From: Cladorhizidae sp. MBARI D1340-BT2 | Lineage: Eukaryota > Porifera > Demospongiae > Poecilosclerida > Cladorhizidae | DNA: 64,000 nt | Assembly (NCBI GenBank): GCA_028752905.1 | Contig: JAQNBH010000002.1 | Coordinates: forward strand, 38,074,975 to 38,138,974 | Direction: 5' to 3' | Shown here: piece after piece, positions 48,100 to 58,400 of the stretch | Numbering within the stretch: position 1 is the stretch's first letter | How the letters are laid out: each line of letters begins with the position of its first letter | The notes under the pieces: model-generated | Database searches by the model: none | Seen by the model: the letters and a program-made list of their open reading frames with translations, nothing else | Told to the model about the DNA's origin: nothing | Program-made: the position numbers and the translations under genes

Positions 48100-49134
48100 C
48101 AGGGGTGTATTTAGGGAGGGGCGGGGGGGGGCATTCGCCCCCCCTTGTATCATTCTCGCCCCCCCCTTGAAATTAGAGATATATATTTTTTTTAATAATG
48201 TCAAGAAAGGTGTAATACAAGAAAGGTGTAATAAGCTTATGATATCAGGTTCAAATGATAGGAATGTCAAACTGAGGTTCTTCTTGGTTTTCTCTGCCAT
48301 ACGTCCACAATCTCTTCAAGGTCGCTCTCAGAGAGTACTTCTGGTGCCTCTATAGCAATCCTCATAAGGTGAGAAAGGCTGCAGTCACTTAGAGAATTAC
48401 GCAAACGAGTCTTGATCATCTTCATCTGTGAGAAGCTTCTCTCCACAGAAGCAGTAGAAACTGGAATCGATAAGCAGATGGAGGCAATCTTGTGCAAATT
48501 GGGAAACATGGCCTTGAGCATGTCGTTTGAAACAAGTTCTTTCAGCTGTGATGCAGTAGTATCCCGTGGTTGCTTGACTAACAGCTGGCGGAATGTTTTC
48601 CACTCTGTAAGTATTTCAGTGGAAATCATGGCTGTCTTCACTGTTTCTTCTCCATCCAATGTTTCTGCATCTCTATCTTCTCCGTAGTGAGCAATCAGTT
48701 TCTCAACAGACGTGTATCCATAAGTGGGAAAAGATACTGAATCTGGTTTTGGAACTTTCCGTGGATTGAATATAGACAATGCTGATACAACAGAATGCAA
48801 CATAATTCGATTTCACAAAAGCCCACCTCCATTATACGAGTGACAAGTGACTATATCTAATCTATATATGCTGATTGCCGTAGCATGCAACTTCAGCAAA
48901 TATTTAAGATGGAATGTTGTACTAAAGATTTTAGAAAAAGTGCATGCCATCATAAGTAGCAGCTATATATACAGTTAGTACTGCAAAAATACCTGTGGGT
49001 AAAACACTTTCGTACTCCACGCGGAAGCCCAGGGTGCACGTCCCCTTTCCGCACCATCCAGGCTCTCCGCCCCCCCCTTATTTTTCCATATCTCAAGTTC
49101 GCCCCCCCTTGGCAAAATTTCTGTATACAACCCT
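48100..49134 (-). mobile_element. hAT deletion derivative inserted in the 30-bp minisatellite
   Basis: Starts CAGGGGTGTATTTAGGG at 48100 and ends with TATACAACCCT at 49134 (inverted CAGGG-type terminus). GCATATAG stands on both sides (48092-48099 and 49135-49142), an 8-bp target duplication. C/G-rich subterminal inverted stretches follow each end. It keeps only the C-terminal part of a transposase (48267-48803) and is therefore non-autonomous. The minisatellite phase resumes after it. Confidence 0.88.
48267..48803 (-). pseudogene. hAT transposase C-terminal fragment
   Basis: A 178-codon open frame on the minus strand with FPNLHKIASICLSIPVSTAS and VERSFSQMKMIKTRLRN, the hAT dimerisation domain. 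It is close in sequence to the inner element at 18534-18818, so both belong to one family. Everything upstream, including the catalytic core and zinc finger, is deleted. Confidence 0.85.
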
Positions 49135-49372
49135 GCATATAGTAATCCCCTGCTCCTCTAACATGCATATAGTAATCCCCTGCTCCTCTAACATGCATAT
49201 AGTAATCCCCTGCTCCTCTAACATGCATATAGTAATCCCCTGCTCCTCTAACACGCATATAGTAATCCCCTGCTCCTCTAACATGCATATAGTAATCCCC
49301 TGCTCCTCTAACATGCATATAGTAATCCCCTGCTCCTCTAACATGCATATAGTAATCCCCTGCTCCTCTAAT
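49135..49372. repeat. 30-bp intronic minisatellite, right part, about 8 units
   Basis: Same unit as 47488-48099, resuming after the hAT insertion. Confidence 0.95.
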
Positions 49373-49440
49373 GAGTTGATGCCCAGGGGCATGTATAATT
49401 AGTAGGTGTGTGCTGCCACTATCATGTGTTGTGTGTGCAG

Positions 49441-49579
49441 GTATGGTGGAGGCTTTGGTGGGCGTGACTACCGAACATCTCGTGGAGGAGGAGGGGGTTA
49501 TGGAGGTGGCGGGTACAGCGGTGGCTACCATCACGGAGGAGGGGGAGGGGGGCAGAACCAGAGTGACTGGTGGAACTGA
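49441..49579 (+). CDS. DDX3: Helicase last exon: Gly-rich tail
   Basis: Acceptor TGTGTGCAG. Joined in phase to 47417 it codes RYGGGFGGRDYRTSRGGGGG, a Gly/Tyr-rich stretch and QNQSDWWN, then TGA at 49577. The DWWN-type end is a DDX3 hallmark. Confidence 0.88.
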
Positions 49580-49686
49580 CCCCACGTGTGTGTGTGGGTG
49601 TATGCCACACCTACTGAGATTATCAGAACATTCCTAGTCTCCGTCTAGTGGAGGACTAGCTATATAGTGACTGTGATCCTGAACTA

Positions 49687-49721
<35 letters not shown>

Positions 49722-49977
49722 TATATATATTATATATATATAATACAAATGTAATCACTTGAACCTTGCTTGTCTTGTGGACTCTGCACCTTGTGGACTG
49801 GGAGGGGTCTAGAGCACCCCATAACATTACTTCATGCAGAACTTTCAGGTCCCCTGCGGCCATGCACTAACTAGGTGAGGGGTGTGCTTGCACTGGACAC
49901 CTTCCACTGGCAATTCTATCTCCTCTGGCCAGTCAACACAACCTCTTGCATCTTATCTTAGCATGTGAGCAGGATAT
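49580..49977. other. Helicase 3' flank with CA/TA microsatellite
   Basis: A (CA)n run then a TA run lies at about 49686-49742. AATACA at about 49742 could be a weak polyadenylation signal. The rest is unique. Confidence 0.55.
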
Positions 49978-52185
49978 ATATAGAGAGGTGAATATAGAGT
50001 AGGATATATATAGAGAGGTGAATATAGAGCAGGCTATATATAGAGAGGTGAATATAGAGCAGGATATATATAGAGAGGTGAATATAGAGCAGGATATATA
50101 TAGAGAGGTGAATATAGAGCAGGATATATATAGAGAGGTGAATATAGAGCAGGATATATATAGAGAGGTGAATATAGAGCAGGATATATATAGAGAGGTG
50201 AATATAGAGCAGGATATATATAGAGGAATATAGAGCAGGATATATATAGAGAGGTGAATATAGAGCAGGGTATATATAGAGAGGTGAATATAGAGTAGGA
50301 TATATATAGAGGTGAATATAGAGCAGAATATATATAGAGAGGTGAATATAGAGCAGGGTATATATAGAGAGGTGAATATAGAGCAGGATATATATAGAGA
50401 GGTGAATATAGAGCAGGATATATATAGAGAGGTGAATATAGAGCAGGATATATATGGAGAGGTGAATATAGAGCAGGATATATATAGAGAGGTGAATATA
50501 GAGCAGGATATATATAGAGAGGTGAATATAGAGCAGGATATATATATAGAGAGGTGAATATAGAGCAGGATATATATATAGAGATAGGTGAATATAGAGC
50601 AGGATATATAGAGAGAGGTGAATAGAGCAGGATATATATAGAGAGGTGAATATAGAGCAGGATATATATAGAGAGGTGAATATAGAGCAGGCTATATATA
50701 GAGAGGTGAATATAGAGCAGGATATATATAGATAGGTGAATATAGAGCAGGATATATATATAGAGATAGGTGAATATAGGGCAGGATATATATAGAGAGG
50801 TGAATATAGAGCAGGATATATATAGAGAGGTGAATATAGAGCAGGATATATATAGAGATGTGAATATAGAGCAGGCTATATATAGAGGTGAATATAGAGC
50901 AGGATATATATAGAGAGATAGGTGCATATAGAGCAGGATATATATAGAGAGGTGAATATAGAGCAGGATATATATAGAGATAGGTGAATATAGAGCAGGA
51001 TATATATAGAGAGGTGAATATAGAGCAGGATATATATAGAGATATGTTAATCTAGAGCAGGATATATATATAGAGATGAATATAGAGCAGGGTATATATA
51101 GAGGTGAATATAGAGTAGGATATATATAGAGGTGAATACAGAGCAGGATATATATAGAGGTGAATATGAGCAGGATATATATAGTAGAGGTGAATATAGA
51201 GCAGGATATATATAGAGAGGTGAATATAGAGCAGGAGATATATATAGAGATGGTGAATATAGAGCAGGGTATATATAGAGAGGTGAATATAGAGCAGGAT
51301 ATATATAGAGAGGTGAATATAGAGTAGGATATATATAGAGGTGAATATAGAGCAGGATATATATAGAGGTTAATATAGAGCAGGATATATATAGAGAGGT
51401 GAATATAGAGTAGGATATATATAGAGAGGTGAATATAGAGCAGGATATATATATATAAAGGTGAATATAGAGTAGGATATATTTAGAGGTAAATATAGAG
51501 CTGGATATATATATAGAGATGGATATAGAGCAGGATATATATAGAGAGGTGAATATAGAGTAGGATATATATATAGAGGTGAATATAGAGCAGGATGTAT
51601 ATATAGAGATGGTGAATATAGAGCAGGATATATATAGAGAGGTGAATATAGAGTAAGATATATATAGAGGTGAATATAGAGCAGGATATATATAGAGAGG
51701 TTAATATAGAGCAGGATATATATAGAGAGGTGAATATAGAGTGGGATATATATAGAGAGGTGAATATAGAGCAGGATATATATATATAAAGGTGAATATA
51801 GAGTAGGATATATTTAGAGGTAAATATAGAGCTGGATATATATATAGAGATGGATATAGAGCAGGATATATATAGAGAGGTGAATATAGAGTAGGATATA
51901 TATATAGAGGTGAATATAGAGCAGGATGTATATATAGAGATGGTGAATATAGAGCAGGATATATATAGAGAGAGGTGAATATAGAGTAGGATATATATGG
52001 AGGTGAATATAGAGTAGGATATATAGCGAGATGGATATAGAGGTGAATATAGAGCAGGATATATATATAGAGAGGTGAATATAGAGCAGGATATATATAG
52101 AGAGAGGTGAATATAGAGCAGGATATATATAGAGAGGTGAATATAGAGCAGGATATATATAGAGACAGTTGAATATAGAGCAGAA
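49978..52185. repeat. 30-bp AT-rich minisatellite, about 75 units
   Basis: Unit core AATATAGAGCAGGATATATA plus TAGAGAGGTG, with length variants of roughly 24-34 bp. A variant block near 51451 recurs near 51782 (shift 331 bp), showing block duplication. The open frames are repeat artefacts. Confidence 0.95.
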
Positions 52186-52600
52186 TAATACATTATAGTC
52201 TAGGCCAAGTGCCAGTTAGAAGGCTCTAGCTACTGCACTGGTCTAGGCTGGTCCAGAGAAGTCCATGGAGAACTTTCTAATTAGCTAGGAAGTGTCTCGT
52301 TTGTCTAGTTCATATACTATTCTGGTGTGTGTGTGTGCGTGTGAGGAGATCTGAAGACCCACGTCTCTACAGCTACACATCCTTTAGTGGGTCTGGAGCG
52401 GCTGTGCCTTCATAAAGGGTGTGGCATGCTATGACATAAGAGACTTGTCATGGATACTGCTCAAGTGGTAAAGGGTCTTCTCTCATATATAATAAATCAC
52501 CTTCTCAATAATCAATATTCAATCAAGTCTTCATCAGGAATAATGAGATGCTAAGGCTCACGTGAGCCTGTTATATTGCCAGTGCACACGCCTAATAGCA
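52186..52600. other. Spacer with an orphan copy of the 43-bp unit
   Basis: 52197-52245 resembles the 43-bp unit of 55227-55434 (GAAGGCTCTAGCTACTGCAC is shared). GGTAAAGGGTCTTCTCTC at 52467-52484 recurs at 55045-55062. Otherwise unique. Confidence 0.7.
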
Positions 52601-52614
52601 TGTCCACCAGATGT

Positions 52615-52840
52615 AAATAATAATAATAATAATAATAATAATATGAATAAATTTAATTTTTTTTTAAATGAACGAATAAAAATATAATAAACAAATAAAT
52701 CAAACAACAATTAATTACATATATTAACATAATAATACAGATAATAAATGAATAAAAATAATGATAATAAATATTAAAAAAATAATAATAAAATAATAAA
52801 TAACATATTTTATATATAATAATAATAATAAATAATAAGT
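52615..52840. repeat. AAT-rich low-complexity DNA
   Basis: Runs of AAT/TAA and A/T-only sequence. No gene. Confidence 0.9.
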
Positions 52841-52859
52841 TATAGTGGACGTGGGTTAC

Positions 52860-53460
52860 GTGGGGTTAAAGTTCAGGCTCTTCCCCAGCAGCCATGCAGG
52901 TCCATTCCACAGTCTCCATTGGGCCCACTCACACTTTGCCACTGCTATGGCGGATCCAGAAGGGATCGACTGGTCTCGTTCGAGGCCCTTTTTTCTCTAA
53001 TTTCCCAAACTCTAACTAAACAACAAACCTGCAATGCTTTTTGCCTTTTCTTGCTTTTTTCTTTTTCCTATATTTACTCTGCTAGCTGACCTGCGAAGCC
53101 ACACCCCCAAGTGGGGGGGGGGGGGGGGTACGTGGGGGTGTGGTTGCACCAGAATAAACCTTACCTTTATCGTCGTTCCAAATGCTCAGCACCTGGTTCA
53201 TTACCTCCCAGAGAGATTTACTGTCGACTCCTGTCACTCACCTAATATCTTACTCGTGGCTCAGTCAAAGTTAAAGGCTTTTTTCAAAGCCCCCCCAGGC
53301 CCCCCTAAAGCTAAGTAAGTTGATCTAAACTAAGCACTGATCGAGAATATTATGCTATTGAATAGATTGCCAACTTAGTACTAGTACTAGCTAGCTCTAG
53401 TCCTTGCAGCCAGCCACTACTGCTAGCTAGTAGAGTTAATTTACATAGCAATGTCCACAT
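52860..53460. other. Probable 5' part of a decayed hAT element
   Basis: GGCGGATCCAGAAGG near 52950 and G/C-runs near 53107 and 53287 look like hAT terminal and subterminal sequence placed upstream of the transposase remnant that follows. A 94-codon frame (53034-53318) has no recognisable content. Borders are not certain. Confidence 0.35.
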
Positions 53461-53463
53461 TTA

Positions 53464-54215
53464 ATGCATAGGAAACAAAAAAGGACCAACAAGAAGACCA
53501 CTTTTCCATCTCCAGCTGGTGTACCTGTTGTCACTCTTCCATGGTCTCCTGCTTCAGTCCATTGTGTCTCCTCCGAGCCCTCTGTGTCTGTGATTCTCAC
53601 CCAGCCCTCTGTGTCTGTCACAGAGAACTCTCTATCTGTGTCTCCCACCCAGCCCTCAGGCTCTGTGTCTGAATCTCCTCCTGAGCCTACTGAGTCGGTG
53701 CTATGACTGCCTACATGTTCCACTTCTGTCCTGCCCTCTCATTCCGCGTCTCATCTGCCCTGCACTTCCTTGTCCACTTTTTCTGCTGCTTCTTCTTCAA
53801 AGTGCTTCAATTGATTTTGAGAAGTGTAACGATATTGGCAATGCCCCAAACAGATATCCTGAATTTGGCTCCAGAGTGCAAGTATTCACTTTTAGTTAAT
53901 CGTTTTAAGCCTGATAGTTCATTTACATTTCCAAGTAGTTATTTAGATGGCTGTAATAAGTCTTGTCAACATAATTACTTGGTTGGTTTGTTTATAGTAA
54001 AGTAGAAGATGGAATAGTATGTTTGCCATGTGTTCTCTTTGCTACAAAGGGTTTGGGTCATTATGTATGTAATGGATTTAATGCATGGTCTCGGAAAACT
54101 AAAAAGTTTGCCAGTCACAACTGTACGCAGACACTCAGTACCATCAGCTGGCTTTAGCTCGGGCAGATGCTTTAAAGTCTTCCCACATGTGTCGAGAGTC
54201 TTCTATTAATTAAGG
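53464..54215 (+). pseudogene. hAT transposase N-terminal zinc-finger remnant
   Basis: Frame 53464-53706 starts MHRKQKRTNKK and is Ser/Pro-rich, as leaders of this class often are. The next frame (to 54005) has KYSLLVNRFKPDSSFTFPSS and, after a stop, EDGIVCLPCVLFATKG and FNAWSRKTKKFASH, the TTF-type zinc-finger region of ZMYM/P52rIPK-like hAT transposases. A last piece, HQLALARADALKS, lies in another frame before a stop near 54210. No catalytic core follows. Confidence 0.6.
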
Positions 54216-54915
54216 GGGGGACTATACCTGAAACTGGGGGGGAAACGTCTGTTGATTTAGACTGCCCATAACTTTTTTTTAATGATTACTCTGTCCAAAT
54301 AATATTATGCCCATATTGTTCCTTGATCTATGTGCTTTCCAATGATATAAAAGATTAGTCTATAGGCATATTTCAGAAGATACATGCAGAAATATCATGA
54401 CATTCCCCCCAAAATAAACACTTCTGCCCCAACACTTCCCCCTCACCCATACTTACAAACCAAAAGCTGTAAATTGGTCTGTGGTTTGCCTAAGCTATTA
54501 TATGGCCGAGACAAAAATGCAATAACTAAACTAGGGGGAGTGGGGCATCCTGCCGTATTAGTGAATACGTGATCTTAACGATAAATCTGCAAAGTTCACC
54601 TCTTCTAATCACCATAACTTGACAACCCATCAATTTAAAATAAAAATTTACAAGGCACTCGGTTAGCCTCTGTCCAGGTGTCTTGTTAGCTGCTAACGGC
54701 TCAGCCCTGCAGTGTCACAGAACTTCTTGGTCACTCTAATAGTTGCAGGATTGTTGGTTGCCATGACGACTGACTGTGTGTGGTTGTAGTGTCTCTGGCA
54801 TTGCTGTATATATGGAGCCCAAGGGCCTTCACATCTTAGCAGTTTATATGCAATTACCACTGCACTTGTTACCATGGGGTTAGTGGTTACCATGGTGATT
54901 GTTATCTTCATTTAG
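54216..54915. other. Spacer before the Gly/Arg-rich exon
   Basis: Unique sequence with short G-runs near 54215 and 54232 that may belong to the hAT remnant. The rest (54560-54915) looks intron-like and ends in a TTTAG acceptor. No gene is seen. Confidence 0.4.
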
Positions 54916-55024
54916 ATCAGCAGAATTCATTTGGAGGAGGTGGGAGTGGTTACTATGGTGGTCGTGGAGGTCGGAGGAACTATGGGGGTAGAGGTGGCAG
55001 TGGTCAAGGTTACTTTGACAGAAG
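54916..55024 (+). CDS. Isolated Gly/Arg-rich exon, possibly the N-terminal region of a second DDX3-like gene
   Basis: A 109-nt open block between acceptor TTTAG and donor GTGAGC codes QQNSFGGGGSGYYGGRGG and, further on, NYGGRGGSGQGYFDRR. Such RG/YGG stretches occur in the N-terminal region of DDX3/Vasa helicases and also in hnRNP-like proteins. It is followed by an intron filled with the same 25-bp minisatellite that precedes the first exon of the incomplete helicase at 43131. That hints at a tandem helicase copy whose next exons lie beyond the window, but the family cannot be fixed from this exon alone. Confidence 0.5.
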
Positions 55025-55226
55025 GTGAGCCACACATGGCAATGGGTAAAGGGTCTTCTCTCTAACACACTGTATGTAATATAGATACTAGCGCTCTTTA
55101 CCAAGTGGACTAATGCCAATTATTGTTACAGTCATTGTGTTCATCTTAATCCAACTAATGTTGATCTTACCCTCAAAATGTTGATCTTACTTCCCACTGA
55201 TGTTGATCTCAACCACCACAACTGAC
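55025..55226. other. Intron start after the Gly/Arg-rich exon
   Basis: Contains three to four spaced copies of TGTTGATCTTAC-like sequence and the shared GGTAAAGGGTCTTCTCTC. No coding signal. Confidence 0.5.
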
Positions 55227-55434
55227 CTGCATTGGTCTGGGCCAGGTGCCAGTGAGAAGGCTCTAGCTACTGCACTGGTCTGGGCCAGGTGCCAGTGAGA
55301 AGGCTCTAGCTACTGCACTGGTCTGGGCCAGGTGCCAGTGAGAAGGCTCTAGCTACTGCACTGGTCTGGGCCAGGTGCCAGTGAGAAGGCTCTAGCTACT
55401 GCACTGGTCTGGGCCAGGTGCCAGGGAGAAGGCT
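55227..55434. repeat. 43-bp tandem repeat, about 5 units
   Basis: CTGCACTGGTCTGGGCCAGG followed by TGCCAGTGAGAAGGCTCTAG. Near-identical units. It leads directly into the 25-bp array. Confidence 0.95.
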
Positions 55435-58400
55435 CCAGTGTGTATTAGATGAGGAGGTGTGCTGGTGTGTATTAGATGAGGAGGTGCTGGTGTGTATTAG
55501 ATGAGGAGGTGCTGGGTATTAGATGAGGAGGTGTGTATTAGATGAGGAGGTGTGTATTAGATGAGGAGGTGCTGGTGTGTATTAGATGAGGAGGTGCTGG
55601 TGTGTATTAGATGAGGAGGTGCTGGTGTGTATTAGATGTGGAGGTGCTGGTGTGTATTAGATGAGGAGGTGCTGGTGGTGTGTATTAGATGAGGAGGTGC
55701 TGGTGTGTATTAGATGTGGAGGTGCTGGTGTGTATTAGATGAGGAGGTGCTGGTGTGTATTAGATGAGGAGGTGCTGGTGTGTATTAGATGAGGAGGTGC
55801 TGGTGTGTATTAGATGAGGAGGTGCTGGTGTGTATTAGATGAGGAGGTGCTGGTGTGTATTAGATGTGGAGGTGATGGTGTGTATTAGATGAGGAGGTGC
55901 TGGTGTGTATTAGATGTGGAGGTGCTGGTGTGTATTAGATGAGGAGGTGCTGGTGTGTATTAGATGATGAGGTGCTGGTGTGTATTAGATGAGGAGGTGC
56001 TGGTGTGTATTAGATGTGGAGGTGCTGGTGTGTATTAGATGAGGAGGTGCTGGTGTGTATTAGATGAGGGGGTGCTGGTGTGTATTAGATGAGGAGGTGC
56101 TGGTGTGTATTAGATGAGGAGGTGCTGGTGTGTATTAGATGAGGAGGTGCTGGTGTGTATTAGATGAGGAGGTGCTGGTGTGTATTAGATGTGGAGGTGC
56201 TGGTGTGTATTAGATGAGGGGGTGCTGGTGTGTATTAGATGAGGAGGTGCTGGTGTGTATTAGATGGGAGGTGCTGGTGTGTATTAGATGAGGAGGTGCT
56301 GGTGTGTATTAGATGAGGAGGTGCTGGTGTGTATTAGATGAGGTGGTGCTGGTGTGTATTAGATGAGGAGGTGCTGGTGTGTATTAGATGTGGAGGTGCT
56401 GGTGTGTATTAGATGAGGAGGTGCTGGTGTGTATTAGATGTGGAGGTGCTGGTGTGTATTAGATGAGGGGGTGCTGGTGTGTATTAGATGAGGAGGTGCT
56501 GGTGTGTATTAGATGAGGAGGTGCTGGTGTGTATTAGATGAGGAGGTGCTGGTGTGTATTAGATGAGGGAGTGCTGGTGTGTATTAGATGAGGAGGTGCT
56601 GGTGTGTATTAGATGAGGAGGTGCTGGTGTGTATTAGATGAGGAGGTGCTGGTGTGTATTAGATGAGGAGGTGCTGGTGTGTATTAGATGAGGAGGTGCT
56701 GGTGTGTATTAGATGTGGAGGTGCTGGTGTGTATTAGATGAGGAGGTGCTGGTGTGTATTAGATGAGGGGGTGCTGGTGTGTATTAGATGAGGAGGTGCT
56801 GGTGTGTATTAGATGAGGAGGTGCTGGTGTGTATTAGATGAGGAGGTGCTGGTGTGTATTAGATGTGGAGGTGCTGGTGTGTATTAGATGTGGAGGTGCT
56901 GGTGTGTATTAGATGAGGAGGTGCTGGTGTGTATTAGATGAGGAGGTGCTGGTGTGTATTAGATGTGGAGGTGCTTAGATGAGGAGGTGCTGGTGTGTAT
57001 TAGATGAGGAGGTGCTGGTGTGTATTAGATGAGGAGGTGCTGGTGTGTATTAGATGAGGAGGTGCTGGTGTGTATTAGATGAGGAGGTGTGTATTAGATG
57101 AGGAGGTGCTGGTGTGTATTAGATGAGGAGGTGCTGGTGTGTATTAGATGAGGAGGTGCTGGTGTGTATTAGATGTGGAGGTGCTGGTGTGTATTAGATG
57201 AGGAGGTGCTGGTGTGTATTAGATGAGGAGGTGCTGGTGTGTATTAGATGAGGAGGTGCTGGTGTGTATTAGATGAGGAGGTGCTGGTGTGTATTAGATG
57301 AGGAGGTGCTGGTGTGTATTAGATGTGGAGGTGCTGGTGTGTATTAGATGAGGAGGTGCTGGTGTGTATTAGATGAGGAGGTGCTGGTGTGTATTAGATG
57401 AGGAGGTGCTGGTGTGTATTAGATGTGGAGGTGCTGGTGTGTATTAGATGAGGAGGTGCTGGTGTGTATTAGATGAGGAGGTGCTGGTGTGTATTAGATG
57501 AGGAGGTGCTGGTGTGTATTAGATGAGGAGGTGCTGGTGTGTATTAGATGAGGAGGTGCAGGTGTGTATTAGATGAGGAGGTGCTGGTGTGTATTAGATG
57601 AGGAGGTGCTGGTGTGTATTAGATGAGGAGGTGCTGGTGTGTATTAGATGAGGAGGTGCTGGTGTGTATTAGATGAGGAGGTGCTGGTGTGTATTAGATG
57701 TGGAGGTGCTGGTGTGTATTAGATGAGGGGGTGCTGGTGTGTATTAGATGAGGAGGTGCTGGTGTGTATTAGATGAGGAGGTGCTGGTGTGTATTAGATG
57801 AGGAGGTGCTGGTGTGTATTAGATGAGGAGGTGCTGGTGTGTATTAGATGAGGAGGTGCTGGTGTGTATTAGATGAGGGGGTGCTGGTGTGTATTAGATG
57901 AGGAGGTGCTGGTGTGTATTAGATGAGGAGGTGCTGGTGTGTATTAGATGTGGAGGTGCTGGTGTGTATTAGATGTGGAGGTGCTGGTGTGTATTAGATG
58001 AGCAGATGCTGGTGTGTATTAGATGAGGAGGTGCTGGTGTGTATTAGATGAGGAGGTGCTGGTGTGTATTAGATGAGGAGGTGCTGGTGTGTATTAGATG
58101 AGGAGGTGCTGGTGTGTATTAGATGAGGAGGTGCTGGTGTGTATTAGATGAGGAGGTGCTGGTGTGTATTAGATGAGGAGGTGCTGGTGTGTATTAGATG
58201 TGGAGGTGCTGGTGTGTATTAGATGAGGAGGTGCTGGTGTGTATTAGATGAGGAGGTGCTGGTGTGTATTAGATGAGGAGGTGCTGGTGTGTATTAGATG
58301 AGGAGGTGCTGGTGTGTATTAGATGAGGAGGTGCTGGTGTGTATTAGATGTGGAGGTGCTGGTGTGTATTAGATGTGGAGGTGCTGGTGTGTATTAGATG

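Noticed and set aside
50034..52193. Tyr/Ile/Leu-rich frames up to 297 codons
   Set aside because: Antisense of the TA-rich 30-bp array; composition reflects the repeat.
53034..53318. 94-codon frame
   Set aside because: Crosses G- and C-runs typical of hAT subterminal sequence; no recognisable protein.
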